From positions 146,650 to 210,649 of the forward strand of contig PAPF01000009.1 in assembly GCA_002708825.1 (NCBI GenBank): a stretch of 64,000 bases of DNA. Direction: 5' to 3'. Source of the DNA: Phyllobacteriaceae bacterium. Lineage in GTDB: Bacteria; Pseudomonadota; Alphaproteobacteria; Rhizobiales; Rhizobiaceae. The notes under the pieces were generated by a model that was given only the letters and a program-made list of their open reading frames with translations, was not told the DNA's origin and ran no database searches. The translations under genes were made by a program, and so were the position numbers. Of the stretch, positions 1-8,535 are shown piece by piece. How positions within the stretch are numbered: the first letter of the stretch is position 1; each line of letters opens with the position of its first letter.

Positions 1-1
1 C

Positions 2-814
2 ACGGCCAAGGCCGGGGCGCCCAAGGGTGAGCCGCAGAAGGCCGCTCCCGCCGCTGCACCGGCCCTGGCAACCGGACCGTCGACGGATGCCGTCTTGCGC
101 AATTTCGCCGAAGGCAGCTACGAACTGGTCAAGCATGACAACATGCGCAAGACCATCGCCAAGCGCCTGACCGAGGCAAAGCAGACCATCCCGCATTTCT
201 ATGTATCGATGGATTGCGAACTGGATGCGTTGCTGGCGCTGCGCGGTCAGCTCAATGCCTCTGCGCCGCAGAAGGATGGCAAGCCGGCCTACAAGCTGTC
301 GGTCAATGACATGATCATCAAGGCGCTGGCACTGGCGCTACGCGACGTCCCGGACGCCAATGTGTCGTGGACCGACGAGGCCATGGTCATGCACAAGCAT
401 GCCGATGTCGGCGTCGCGGTGTCCATTCCGGGCGGGCTGATCACGCCGATCGTGCGCCGCGCGGAGGAGAAGAGCCTGTCCACCATCTCCAACGAGATGA
501 AGGACATGGGCGCGAGGGCGAAGGAACGCAAGCTCAAGCCCGAGGAATACCAGGGCGGCACGACCGCCGTGTCCAACATGGGCATGATGGGCGTGTCGAA
601 CTTCTCCGCCGTGGTCAATCCGCCCCATGCCACCATCCTGGCCGTGGGTGCGGGCGAGAAGCGGGCCATCGTCAAGGACGATGCCATTGCCATCGCCACC
701 ATGATGACGGTGACGCTGTCGACCGACCATCGCTGTGTCGATGGCGCGCTCGGCGCCGAACTGCTGGGCGCCTTCAGGGGCTATATCGAGAACCCGATGA
801 GCATGCTGGTCTGA
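2..814 (+). CDS. pdhC: Dihydrolipoamide acetyltransferase (E2 of pyruvate dehydrogenase), C-terminal part
   Basis: The reading frame is open at the left edge, so the N-terminal lipoyl domain lies outside the window. The first 30 or so visible codons are an Ala/Pro/Lys-rich linker. What follows is the catalytic 2-oxoacid dehydrogenase acyltransferase domain, which moves the acetyl group from lipoamide to CoA. The family active-site block is present near the C-terminus (STDHRCVDGALGAE, His and Asp catalytic by family knowledge), and the domain ends normally with YIENPMSMLV. A TTG at 95 is an internal Leu codon and not a start. The genes just downstream include lpdA and lipA, which fits a PDH/lipoate locus. 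Pyruvate rather than another 2-oxoacid as substrate is inferred from that context. Confidence 0.93.
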   Translation, partial: TAKAGAPKGEPQKAAPAAAPALATGPSTDAVLRNFAEGSYELVKHDNMRKTIAKRLTEAKQTIPHFYVSMDCELDALLALRGQLNASAPQKDGKPAYKLSVNDMIIKALALALRDVPDANVSWTDEAMVMHKHADVGVAVSIPGGLITPIVRRAEEKSLSTISNEMKDMGARAKERKLKPEEYQGGTTAVSNMGMMGVSNFSAVVNPPHATILAVGAGEKRAIVKDDAIAIATMMTVTLSTDHRCVDGALGAELLGAFRGYIENPMSMLV

Positions 815-817
815 GCC

Positions 818-1459
818 ATGAAGACGGTTCTGGTCTTCGGCGATTCGCTGACCTGGGGATCCGATCCCGCCACCGGCGGGCGGCATCCCGAGGCCGTGCG
901 CTGGCCCGTCGTGCTTGAAAAGGCGCTGGATGGCCGCGCGCGGGTCATTGCAGATGGCCTGCGCGGGCGCACCACCGCCTATGACGAGCATCTGGCCGAT
1001 TGCGACCGCAACGGCGCGCGCATCCTGCCGACGGTCCTCTATACCCATGCCCCGGTCGATCTTGTCATCCTGATGCTCGGCAGCAACGACATGAAGCCGC
1101 ACATCGCGGGCACGGCCGTGGCCGCGCTTCAGGGCATGCGCCGCCTGGTGACGATCGTCAGGAACCATGTGCCGGGCATTGAGGGCGCAGAACCGCCGGG
1201 CGTGCTGATCGTGGCGCCGCCGCCGCTGTGCGAAACGGCAGATCCCTTCTATGCCGCCATGTTCGCGGGTGGCGTGGAGCAATCGGCCATGACGGCCTCG
1301 CTTTACGCCGACCTGGCGGACGAAGCCGATTGCGGCTTCTTCGATGCAGGCAGCGTCGCCCGGACCGCACCGGCGGACGGCGTGCACATGGATGGGGAGA
1401 ACACCCGCGCGCTCGGCAAGGCGCTGGCGCCGATGGTTCACGTGATGCTTGGGCTTTGA
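818..1459 (+). CDS. SGNH/GDSL-family esterase (arylesterase-like)
   Basis: A 213-residue cytoplasmic-looking hydrolase with no signal peptide. The SGNH blocks are in order: GDSLTWG (nucleophile Ser near residue 10), a GLRGRTT block with Gly, MLGSNDMK carrying the block III Asn, and ADGVHMD with the Asp/His pair near the C-terminus. Length and block spacing, including VIVAPPPL-type and FFDAGSV-type segments, resemble the Mycobacterium smegmatis arylesterase/acyltransferase group, as I remember that sequence. It starts 3 bases after the pdhC stop, so it is very probably co-transcribed with the PDH genes. The natural substrate cannot be read from the sequence; short-chain esters or thioesters are possible. 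Confidence 0.85.
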   Translation: MKTVLVFGDSLTWGSDPATGGRHPEAVRWPVVLEKALDGRARVIADGLRGRTTAYDEHLADCDRNGARILPTVLYTHAPVDLVILMLGSNDMKPHIAGTAVAALQGMRRLVTIVRNHVPGIEGAEPPGVLIVAPPPLCETADPFYAAMFAGGVEQSAMTASLYADLADEADCGFFDAGSVARTAPADGVHMDGENTRALGKALAPMVHVMLGL

Positions 1460-1529
1460 TCCGGGTCAAGGGATTGGAAGGAGGCAGGCCATAGGGTAGC
1501 AGCGAACGGACAAAACAGGAGGTTCGCCG

Positions 1530-1766
1530 ATGTCCCATGTGCCGCACGAACTGGCGGAGGAATTCCCGGAACACGTCGAGAAGATGCATGAGATGAAAAC
1601 GTCAAATGCTCATTTCTCAAGGCTTTTCGACGAGTACCACGATATCAACCGCGCGATTCATCGCGCCGAGACGAATGTCGAACCGACCGATGACTTCCAC
1701 ATGGAAGACATGCGCAAGCAGCGCCTGCGGTTGAAGGACGAAATCTACGGGATGCTCGCGGGCTGA
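1530..1766 (+). CDS. DUF465 (YdcH-like) small protein
   Basis: A 78-residue charged, helical protein preceded by a strong ribosome binding site (AGGAGG at about 1518). It has the DUF465/YdcH pattern: an N-terminal helix with HVEKMHEMKTSNAHFSRL, then FDEYHDINRAIHRAE, and a C-terminal segment with LRLKDEIYGML. This family forms short antiparallel coiled coils and has no established biochemical role. It sits between the SGNH hydrolase and lpdA, and small DUF465 genes are common in rhizobial genomes. Function is unknown. Confidence 0.85.
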   Translation: MSHVPHELAEEFPEHVEKMHEMKTSNAHFSRLFDEYHDINRAIHRAETNVEPTDDFHMEDMRKQRLRLKDEIYGMLAG

Positions 1767-1832
1767 GCCTGCCAACTGAGGCCGCGCGCCATCCCCCAGA
1801 GAGCCGGAAGGCTCGAAGAAAGGAGAGGGCGC

Positions 1833-3278
1833 GTGGCCGAAACTTACGACGTGATCATCATCGGTTCGGGACCGGGCGGCTATGTGACCGCCATCCGCTC
1901 CGCCCAGCTTGGTTTCAAGACCGCGATTGTCGAGCGCGAACACCTGGGCGGCATCTGCCTGAACTGGGGCTGCATCCCGACCAAGGCATTGCTGCGTTCC
2001 GCCGAGATCATGCACTATGCCGATCATTTCAAGAATTACGGCCTCAAGCTGGAAGGCAAGGTGACCGCCGACGTCAAGGCGGTCGTGGACCGCTCGCGCG
2101 GCGTTTCCGGGCGCCTCAACGGCGGTGTCGGCTTCCTGATGAAGAAGAACAAGGTCGACGTGATCTGGGGCGAGGCCAAGCTGGCCGGCAAGGGCAAGGT
2201 CACCGTCGGCAAGCCGTCGAAGGCCGCCATGCAGCCGCAACATCCCGCGCCCAAGGGTACGAAGGGCGAAGGCGAGTACACGGCCAAGCATATCATCGTG
2301 GCGACGGGCGCCCGGCCGCGCGCACTGCCCGGCATCGAGCCCGACGGCAAGCTGATCTGGACCTATTTCGAGGCCATGGTGCCGCAGGAACTGCCGAAGA
2401 AGCTGCTCGTCATGGGTTCCGGCGCCATCGGCATCGAGTTCGCATCCTTCTACAATGCCATGGGCTGCGACGTGACGGTGGTCGAGGTCATGCCCACCAT
2501 CATGCCGGTGGAGGATGCCGAGATTTCCGGCATTGCCCGCAAGCAACTGGAGAAGGCCGGGCTCAAGATCCACACGGAGGCCAAGGTCACGAAGGTGGAA
2601 AAGGGTTCCAACTCGGTGAAGGCCACGGTGGAACTGAAGGGCGGCAAGAGTGAGGTCATCGAGGCCGACCGCATGATTTCAGCCGTCGGCGTGCAGGGCA
2701 ATATCGAGAACCTGGGGCTTGAAACGCTTGGCGTGAAGACCGAGCGCGGCTGCATCGTAATCGATGGGTACGGCCGCACCAGTGTTGACGGCATCTACGC
2801 CATCGGCGACGTGGCCGGTCCGCCCATGCTGGCGCACAAGGCCGAGCATGAAGGCGTCGTCTGCATCGAGAAGATCGCTGGCCTGCCCAACGTGCACCCG
2901 ACCGACAAGGGCAAGATCCCGGGCTGCACCTATTGCCATCCGCAGGTGGCATCGGTCGGCCTGACGGAAGCGAAGGCAAAGGAGCAGGGACGCGACATCC
3001 GCGTCGGCCGCTTCTCCTTCGGAGCCAACGGCAAGGCCATCGCGCTCGGCGAGGACCAGGGGCTGGTCAAGACGATTTTTGACCGCAAGACCGGCGAACT
3101 GCTCGGCGCGCACATGGTCGGTGCGGAAGTCACCGAACTCATCCAGGGCTTCGTGGTCGCCATGAACCTGGAGACGACGGAAGAGGAACTGATGCACACG
3201 ATCTTCCCGCACCCGACCTTGTCGGAGATGATGAAGGAGAGCGTCCTCGACGCCTATGGCCGTGTGCTGAACGCCTGA
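1833..3278 (+). CDS. lpdA: Dihydrolipoyl dehydrogenase (E3)
   Basis: A 481-residue flavoprotein that reoxidises the dihydrolipoyl arm of PDH-type complexes with NAD+. The start is a GTG preceded by AGGAGAG. Visible parts are the FAD-binding GSGPGG (residues 11-16), the redox disulfide in GGICLNWGCIPTK (Cys42 and Cys47), the NAD-binding GSGAIGIEFAS, the second FAD block IYAIGDVAGPPMLAH, and the C-terminal catalytic HPTLSE (His460, Glu465). An insertion of about 25 residues around 128-152 with QPQHPAPKGT is typical of alphaproteobacterial PDH-linked E3 proteins. It lies between pdhC and lipA, which agrees with a role in the PDH complex. Confidence 0.97.
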   Translation: MAETYDVIIIGSGPGGYVTAIRSAQLGFKTAIVEREHLGGICLNWGCIPTKALLRSAEIMHYADHFKNYGLKLEGKVTADVKAVVDRSRGVSGRLNGGVGFLMKKNKVDVIWGEAKLAGKGKVTVGKPSKAAMQPQHPAPKGTKGEGEYTAKHIIVATGARPRALPGIEPDGKLIWTYFEAMVPQELPKKLLVMGSGAIGIEFASFYNAMGCDVTVVEVMPTIMPVEDAEISGIARKQLEKAGLKIHTEAKVTKVEKGSNSVKATVELKGGKSEVIEADRMISAVGVQGNIENLGLETLGVKTERGCIVIDGYGRTSVDGIYAIGDVAGPPMLAHKAEHEGVVCIEKIAGLPNVHPTDKGKIPGCTYCHPQVASVGLTEAKAKEQGRDIRVGRFSFGANGKAIALGEDQGLVKTIFDRKTGELLGAHMVGAEVTELIQGFVVAMNLETTEEELMHTIFPHPTLSEMMKESVLDAYGRVLNA

Positions 3279-3368
3279 CGGGTCAAATGACCCATGTCAT
3301 TGCGGTCCATGCGGACGCGAGGGAAATTTGCATCGATGCCAATGCAGATGACCGCAAAGGAGCCTGTC

Positions 3369-3797
3369 ATGATGAAACGTGCCATTCAGTGCCTTGCCGC
3401 CCTTGCCACGCTGGCAACCTTCAGCGTGACCATGCCGACGAGCGCCAGCGCCGACAGTTGCTGGGACCACAACGGATCAGTCATGCGCCTGCAGGCGCAG
3501 GGCAACAGCCGGTGGTTCTACTACGAGCGGCCGAAGTCCTCGCTGCGCGCGGCGGGCGTCCGCCGCGGGACATTGCTGTTCAATGGCCGCAAGTCCGGCG
3601 ACTGGTATTCGGGAACCGCGCGGCGCTTCTCCCGGTATTGCCCGGGCGAACCGCTCGAATATTTCGTGGAAGGCCCGGTTGCGCGGTCCCAGACCCGCGT
3701 CACGGTCCGCGGCACCCGCGAGATCTACGAGCGCTGCCGGCCGACAGGCCGGTACACCGAGGATACGCTGGTCTTTACCTATCTCTACCAGTGCTGA
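3369..3797 (+). CDS. Small exported protein of unknown function
   Basis: I chose the ATG at 3369 because AAAGGAG lies 6-8 bases upstream and it places a clean signal peptide at the N-terminus. Longer in-frame extensions to 3294 lack a ribosome binding site. The mature part, about 114 residues after an A-S-A cleavage site, begins DSCWDHNGSVMRL, is rich in Arg, Tyr and Trp, and has four Cys (in SCWD, RYCPG, ERCRP and the final YQC) that could form two disulfides in the periplasm. It resembles conserved rhizobial secreted hypothetical proteins, but I do not recognise a named family. An overlapping open frame from 3287 is a shadow. Confidence 0.7.
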   Translation: MMKRAIQCLAALATLATFSVTMPTSASADSCWDHNGSVMRLQAQGNSRWFYYERPKSSLRAAGVRRGTLLFNGRKSGDWYSGTARRFSRYCPGEPLEYFVEGPVARSQTRVTVRGTREIYERCRPTGRYTEDTLVFTYLYQC

Positions 3798-3832
3798 ACG
3801 GCGTTGCGGCTGAAGCCGCCCCATGACAAACA

Positions 3833-3861
3833 CCCTGCCGGTCACCATATGTCCGGCAGGG
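3833..3861 (+). other. Perfect 9-bp inverted repeat (stem-loop)
   Basis: CCCTGCCGG, an 11-base loop, then CCGGCAGGG. It lies between the stop of the exported protein and the GlsB-like gene. There is no T-run after it, so it is more likely an mRNA processing/stability hairpin or a weak terminator than a classical intrinsic terminator. Its position also argues against translation starting at the upstream ATG at 3823. Confidence 0.5.
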
Positions 3862-3885
3862 CGCGCAACGGGAAAGGACCGGGCG

Positions 3886-4176
3886 ATGATGCATTCCTAC
3901 GGACCTGAATTCGGCATCATGGGCATGGCCGGGGTCGGTTTCTTCGGCATGCTGCTGATCGGTTTCCTGGCCGGCTACGTGGCCGAACGCGCGATGAACC
4001 GCGATCACGGCCTGCTGACCAACATCCTGGTCGGCATAGCGGGCTCGTTTGTCGGCGGCACGCTGGCCAGCCTGTTGAACATCACCTATTACGGTTTCCT
4101 CGGAAACCTCGTGGTTGCGACTCTTGGCGCGATTGCCATCCTCTGGCTTTTCGGCAAGAGCAGCCGGGCCTCCTGA
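3886..4176 (+). CDS. GlsB/YeaQ/YmgE family small membrane protein
   Basis: A 96-residue inner-membrane protein (MMHSYGPEFGIMGMAGVGFF...) with three predicted hydrophobic segments. They are separated by the family pattern GFLAGYVAERAMNRDHGLLTNILVGIAGSF, here described by position (about residues 28-57). The family is called transglycosylase-associated or stress-response membrane protein, and its molecular role is not settled. The start at 3886 was preferred over 3823 because AAAGGA precedes it and the upstream in-frame stretch is part of a hairpin. It is followed by lipA after 31 bases. Confidence 0.8.
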   Translation: MMHSYGPEFGIMGMAGVGFFGMLLIGFLAGYVAERAMNRDHGLLTNILVGIAGSFVGGTLASLLNITYYGFLGNLVVATLGAIAILWLFGKSSRAS

Positions 4177-4207
4177 TTGAAAAGGCCGTCGAAAGGCGAA
4201 GGAAGAC

Positions 4208-5176
4208 ATGGTCACCATACTCGACACCGTCACCGGAAAACAGCGTCCGCGCCATCCGGAAAAGCAGAAGAACCCGGAAAACGAGATCCAGCGCAAGCCG
4301 GCCTGGATCCGGGTCAAGGCGCCCGTGTCGAAGACCTACCAGGAAACGCGCGCCATCGTGAAGGACAACAACCTCGTGACGGTGTGCGAGGAGGCCGGCT
4401 GCCCGAATATCGGGGAATGCTGGGACAAGAAGCACGCCACCTTCATGATCATGGGCGAGATCTGCACCCGCGCCTGCGCCTTCTGCAACGTCATCACCGG
4501 CAAGCCCAACGCGCTCGATCCGAACGAACCGGATAACGTGGCAAAGGCTGTCCGCCAGATGGGGCTTCAGCACGTCGTCATCACCTCGGTCGACCGGGAC
4601 GACCTGGCCGATGGCGGGGCACGGCACTTCGCCGATGTGATCGCGGCCGTGCGCGCGGCATCGCCGGAAACGACGATCGAGATCCTGACGCCGGACTTCC
4701 TGCGCAAGGACGGCGCGCTGGAAATCGTCGTGGCGGCGAAGCCCGATGTCTTCAATCACAACCTGGAAACGGTCGCCTCCAACTACCTGACGGTGCGCCC
4801 CGGCGCGCGCTATTTCCATTCCATCCGGCTGCTGCAACGGGTCAAGGAGATGGATCCCGCGATCTTCACCAAGTCTGGAATCATGGTCGGCCTGGGTGAG
4901 GAGCGCAACGAGGTGTTGCAACTCATGGACGACCTGCGCACCGCCGACGTGGATTTCATCACCATCGGGCAATATCTCGCTCCCACGCGCAAGCATCATC
5001 CCGTCAAGGCCTTCGTGACGCCCGACGAGTTCAAGTCCTATGAGACCGCGGCCTATTCCAAGGGCTTCCTGATGGTCTCTGCCAGCCCGCTGACCCGGTC
5101 GTCCCATCACGCAGGCGAGGATTTCGCCCGCCTGAAGGCCGCGCGCGAGGCCAGGCAGGCATCGGCAAGGGGCTGA
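4208..5176 (+). CDS. lipA: Lipoyl synthase
   Basis: A 322-residue radical-SAM enzyme that inserts two sulfurs into octanoyl groups on E2 and GcvH-type proteins. Both iron-sulfur sites are visible: the auxiliary cluster cysteines in [12 protein letters not shown] (Cys60, 65, 71) and the SAM cluster in CTRACAFC (Cys86, 90, 93). The conserved C-terminal RSS serine motif is at about residues 297-299. GAAGGA lies just upstream of the ATG. Proximity to pdhC and lpdA fits lipoylation of the PDH E2. LipB is not in the window. Confidence 0.97.
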   Translation: MVTILDTVTGKQRPRHPEKQKNPENEIQRKPAWIRVKAPVSKTYQETRAIVKDNNLVTVCEEAGCPNIGECWDKKHATFMIMGEICTRACAFCNVITGKPNALDPNEPDNVAKAVRQMGLQHVVITSVDRDDLADGGARHFADVIAAVRAASPETTIEILTPDFLRKDGALEIVVAAKPDVFNHNLETVASNYLTVRPGARYFHSIRLLQRVKEMDPAIFTKSGIMVGLGEERNEVLQLMDDLRTADVDFITIGQYLAPTRKHHPVKAFVTPDEFKSYETAAYSKGFLMVSASPLTRSSHHAGEDFARLKAAREARQASARG

Positions 5177-5186
5177 TCGCGTATCC

Positions 5187-5648
5187 ATGCCCAAGTTCGA
5201 GACGAGACGGCCGGTCGATCACGCTGCCGGCGACATGTTCGCCCTTGTCGCCGACGTGGAGAAATACCCGGAATTCGTGCCCATGTGCGAGGCGCTGACA
5301 GTTCGCTCACGCCGGGAGCGCGATCATCGCGAGATGATCGTCGCCGACATGACGGTCGGCTACAAGGCCATCCGCGAGACCTTCACCAGCCAGGTGCTGC
5401 TCGACCACGAGGCACAGACGATTTCGGTGAAATACATCGACGGCCCGTTCCGGTACCTCACCAACGAGTGGTCCTTCGAGCCGCGCGGCGAGGGCGCCTG
5501 CACGGTGCATTTCTATATTGACTACGAATTCAGGAGCCGAATCCTCGGGGCGATGATGGGTGCGGTGTTCGACCGTGCCTTCCGCATGTTCGCGGAAGCC
5601 TTCGAGAAGCGTGCCGACGCGATCTACGGACGAGCGGGCAGCGCCTGA
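5187..5648 (+). CDS. COQ10/RatA-like START-domain (SRPBCC) protein
   Basis: A 153-residue protein starting 10 bases after lipA. The COQ10/RatA polyketide cyclase pattern is clear: a start of MPKFETRRPV, DMFALVADVEKYPEFVPMC, a central YKAIRETFTSQV, and a C-terminal helix with FDRAFRMFAEAFEKRA. Alphaproteobacterial members are thought to bind ubiquinone or other lipids, like yeast Coq10. The RatA name comes from an E. coli toxin study and is not a safe functional label here. Its stop codon (5646-5648) touches the stop of the convergent cinA-type gene with no spacer. Confidence 0.85.
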   Translation: MPKFETRRPVDHAAGDMFALVADVEKYPEFVPMCEALTVRSRRERDHREMIVADMTVGYKAIRETFTSQVLLDHEAQTISVKYIDGPFRYLTNEWSFEPRGEGACTVHFYIDYEFRSRILGAMMGAVFDRAFRMFAEAFEKRADAIYGRAGSA

Positions 5649-6140
5649 TCACGCCTCCAGCGCCGTCTTGAGCATGGCAAGTGCGTGCAGCACGGTGGCA
5701 CGGCGTACGCCGTCTCGGTCCAGTCCGGCAAAGACACGGGCCTCGGTCACGACCGGCCTGCCGGTTTGCGCAAGGCCGAACCAGACAAGTCCGACCGGCT
5801 TTTCCGCACTGCCGCCGCCCGGCCCCGCGACGCCCGTCACCGAGACGGCGAGAGCCGCATGCGAGCGGGCAAGCGCACCGGCGGCCATTTCGCCAGCCGT
5901 TTCTGCCGAAACCGCGCCATGGGCGGCCAGAGTATCGTCGCTGACACCCAGCATGTCCCGCTTGGCATCGTTGGAATAGGTGATGAAACCGCGATCGATC
6001 ACGTCGGACGAACCGGCAATGTCGGTGAGGGCGGCTGCGATCAGGCCCCCGGTGCAGCTTTCCGCCGTGGCGATCATCACGCCCTTCGTTCGGGCGATGT
6101 CGAGCACCGTGCTGGCGAATTCCCGTGTCGAAGCGCTCAT
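5649..6140 (-). CDS. pncC: CinA C-terminal domain protein (nicotinamide-nucleotide amidase type)
   Basis: A 163-residue stand-alone CinA C-terminal domain. Family motifs are ATAESCTGG near the N-terminus (Ser of the amidase site), [16 protein letters not shown], and the glycine-rich [18 protein letters not shown]. Members deamidate nicotinamide mononucleotide to nicotinate mononucleotide, recycling a by-product of NAD-dependent DNA ligase. The N-terminal CinA ADP-ribose pyrophosphatase domain is absent, as in E. coli PncC. The start ATG overlaps the ispDF stop (ATGA), so the two are translationally coupled. Confidence 0.9.
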   Translation of the reverse strand: MSASTREFASTVLDIARTKGVMIATAESCTGGLIAAALTDIAGSSDVIDRGFITYSNDAKRDMLGVSDDTLAAHGAVSAETAGEMAAGALARSHAALAVSVTGVAGPGGGSAEKPVGLVWFGLAQTGRPVVTEARVFAGLDRDGVRRATVLHALAMLKTALEA

Positions 6141-7330
6141 TCCGGTACCTCGCCGGGATAGATGACACTCGCCGTGGCGATGGCCGCGATGCCTTCGTGC
6201 CGGCCGACAAAGCCCATCTTCTCGTTTGTCGTCGCCTTGACCGAAATCCGCTCGGCCCCGATGCCGAGCATGGCGCCGAGTGCCGCGGTCATGGCTGTGC
6301 GATGCGGCCCCACCTTCGGTGCTTCGGCTATCAGCGTGATGTCGGCATTGGCAATGCGCCCGCCCTTCGCCTTCACCAGTCGCACGGCGTGTTCCACGAA
6401 GATATGCGAGGAAGCGCCTTTCCATTGCGGATCGGAAGGCGGGAAATGCGTTCCGATGTCGCCTGCGCCAATCGTCGCCAGCAGCGCATCTGTCAGGGCG
6501 TGCAGGCCGACATCGGCATCCGAATGGCCGGACAATGTCCTGTCATGGGCGATCTTCACGCCGCACAGCCAGACATGGTCGCCCGGCCCGAAGCTGTGCA
6601 CGTCATAGCCGTTCCCGGTGCGCACATCGGGAAAGGCCGGGGCCAGAATGCGGTCTGCCATGGCAATGTCCCTCGGCCAGGTGATCTTGAAGTTGCCGGG
6701 CGACCCGGCGATGAGGCGGACCGGCAGGCCGGCCCATTCGGCAATGGCCGCGTCGTCGGTGAAGCTGCGCAACCCTTCCCGGTCCGCCTTGCGATGGGCT
6801 TCCAGGATAGCGGCAAAGGGAAAGCCCTGGGGCGTCTGCGCGCCAAACAGGCCCTCGCGGCCGACCGTGCCGGCGACGAGGCCGTCCGCGTCGCCCTTCT
6901 TCAGGGTGTCGGAAACCGGCACCGCGGCCAGCACGCCATTGCCGGGCGACAGCGCCTGGATGGCCCTGTCGATGATCGCTGCTTCACAGAAGGGCCGCAC
7001 GCCGTCATGGATCAGGACGAAGCCGGGCGGATCGCCGGCCAGCGCTTCCAGGCCGGCCAGAACGGAACCCTGGCGGTCCGCCGCGCCCGTCACCGCGGTT
7101 ACGCGCGCGGGATCGAGCCCCGCCGCGGCCTCGTCGAAACGGTTCCGGTCATCGGCATGGACGACCGCGACAACGCGGCGAATGCGCGGATGGTCCAGGT
7201 AGCACTCCAGCGCATGACGCAGCACCGCCTTGCCGCCGATCCGGCGATACTGTTTCGGTCCGCCGTCCTGGCCGGCCCGTTCGCCCCGGCCCGCAGCAAC
7301 GATGATGGCATCGTACCGTGTTTCCGCCAT
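6137..7330 (-). CDS. ispDF: Bifunctional IspD/IspF isoprenoid enzyme
   Basis: A 397-residue fusion of two MEP-pathway enzymes. Residues 1 to about 230 are IspD (2-C-methyl-D-erythritol 4-phosphate cytidylyltransferase) with [21 protein letters not shown] and QTPQGF. From about residue 235 onward is IspF (MECDP synthase) with the metal-binding [23 protein letters not shown] and the C-terminal [10 protein letters not shown]. The fusion is typical of alphaproteobacteria and omits IspE, which makes the intermediate step. I chose the ATG at 7330 because it places [16 protein letters not shown] at the N-terminus; upstream in-frame codons are not IspD-like. It is divergent from dusB. Confidence 0.95.
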   Translation of the reverse strand: MAETRYDAIIVAAGRGERAGQDGGPKQYRRIGGKAVLRHALECYLDHPRIRRVVAVVHADDRNRFDEAAAGLDPARVTAVTGAADRQGSVLAGLEALAGDPPGFVLIHDGVRPFCEAAIIDRAIQALSPGNGVLAAVPVSDTLKKGDADGLVAGTVGREGLFGAQTPQGFPFAAILEAHRKADREGLRSFTDDAAIAEWAGLPVRLIAGSPGNFKITWPRDIAMADRILAPAFPDVRTGNGYDVHSFGPGDHVWLCGVKIAHDRTLSGHSDADVGLHALTDALLATIGAGDIGTHFPPSDPQWKGASSHIFVEHAVRLVKAKGGRIANADITLIAEAPKVGPHRTAMTAALGAMLGIGAERISVKATTNEKMGFVGRHEGIAAIATASVIYPGEVPE

Positions 7331-7444
7331 GTTTGACCTGTTGGAGACCTTGTCCTTGCACTGTCCGGGCCAAAGCCTTAATCGCCGAGTGGCCGTCACG
7401 CCAGTCCGGAGGGATTGTTTTCTTTGCCGCAATGCGAAAGGCAA

Positions 7445-7473
7445 TTGCATTGGGGTTTGAAACTGTCTAGAAA
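7445..7473 (+). promoter_or_regulatory. Candidate sigma-70 promoter for dusB-ntrB-ntrC
   Basis: TTGCAT at 7445-7450, a 17-base spacer, then TAGAAA at 7468-7473, about 30 bases before the dusB ATG, in an A/T-rich patch between divergent ispDF and dusB. Each hexamer matches the consensus only partly. This is inference from spacing and position. Confidence 0.3.
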
Positions 7474-7506
7474 AAAGGCAGTCTTACAAGTGCACGAAAA
7501 TTAATC

Positions 7507-8535
7507 ATGCATGATATCGCAGCATTGGCCGAGCCCCTTGCGATCGGCAATGTAACCGTTCCGAACCGGGTATTCCTGGCGCCCATGTCGGGCGTGACCG
7601 ATCAGCCGTTCCGCCTGCGCGCCCACCAGGCGGGCGCCGGTCTGACCGTCTCCGAGATGGTCGCTTCCGGCGAGCTTGCGAAGGGCCGCGCCGAATCGGT
7701 CCGGCGCATCCGGCTGGCCGGCGTTCCCGTCCAGTCGGTTCAGCTTGCCGGGCGGGAAGCATCCGCCATGGCCGAGGGCGCGCGCATTGCCGAGGAGGGT
7801 GGCGCCGACATCATCGACATCAACATGGGCTGTCCGGCGAAAAAGGTGACTGGCGGCTATTGCGGCTCCGCCCTGATGCGCGATCCCGATCATGCGCTGT
7901 CGCTGGTGCGCGCCGTCGTTGCCGCGGTTTCGGTCCCCGTCACGCTGAAGATGCGTCTCGGCTGGGACGGGGACAACATGAACGCGCCGCTGATCGCGCG
8001 CATGGCGCAGGATGCCGGTGTCGCCATGATCACGGTGCATGGCCGCACGCGCATGCAGTTCTACAAGGGCAGGGCGGACTGGCGCGCCATCCATGCCGTG
8101 CGCGAGGCGGTGAGCGTGCCGCTGGTGGCCAATGGCGATGTGGAAACCGCGGCAGACGCGGCCGCCATACTGGCGCAATCCGGTGCCGACGCCGTGATGA
8201 TCGGGCGTGGCCATTACGGTCAGCCCTGGCTTGCCGGTTCCATCGCGCGGGCCGCTGGCGCCGGGAATGCGGAATCGCGCGTGCCGGCCGGCGGGCAAGC
8301 ACTTGCCGCCTATGTCATCGATCACTACCGGGACATGCTTTCGCTTTACGGCGAGCAGTCCGGCCTGCGCCAGGCGCGCAAGCACCTGGGCTGGTACATC
8401 GACCGCCATGCCCCGGCCTGTCCGGGCGACCGGCGCGCCGCAATCATGACCGGCACCGATCCGTCCGCCGTGATCGATGCGCTTGCCGAGGTCCTGACCG
8501 ATACGACCTTCACCCAGACACGGAGAGCCGCATGA
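7507..8535 (+). CDS. dusB: tRNA-dihydrouridine synthase (NifR3 type)
   Basis: A 342-residue FMN enzyme that reduces uridines in tRNA D-loops. Visible are the N-terminal [15 protein letters not shown], the catalytic cysteine in [16 protein letters not shown] (Cys109), the [14 protein letters not shown] block and [13 protein letters not shown]. In alphaproteobacteria this gene was historically called nifR3 because it heads the ntrBC operon, exactly as here: its stop overlaps the ntrB ATG by 4 bases. Confidence 0.94.
   Translation: MHDIAALAEPLAIGNVTVPNRVFLAPMSGVTDQPFRLRAHQAGAGLTVSEMVASGELAKGRAESVRRIRLAGVPVQSVQLAGREASAMAEGARIAEEGGADIIDINMGCPAKKVTGGYCGSALMRDPDHALSLVRAVVAAVSVPVTLKMRLGWDGDNMNAPLIARMAQDAGVAMITVHGRTRMQFYKGRADWRAIHAVREAVSVPLVANGDVETAADAAAILAQSGADAVMIGRGHYGQPWLAGSIARAAGAGNAESRVPAGGQALAAYVIDHYRDMLSLYGEQSGLRQARKHLGWYIDRHAPACPGDRRAAIMTGTDPSAVIDALAEVLTDTTFTQTRRAA

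Noticed and set aside
1801-1814. GAGCC-GGAA-GGCTC hairpin before lpdA as a terminator or riboswitch
   Set aside because: The stem is only 5 bp, without a T-run, and sits next to the lpdA ribosome binding site. It is too weak to call.
3287-3826. A 179-codon frame overlapping the small exported protein gene
   Set aside because: The alternative frame has a signal peptide, a ribosome binding site and conserved Cys; this frame has only Arg/Pro/His-rich shadow composition.
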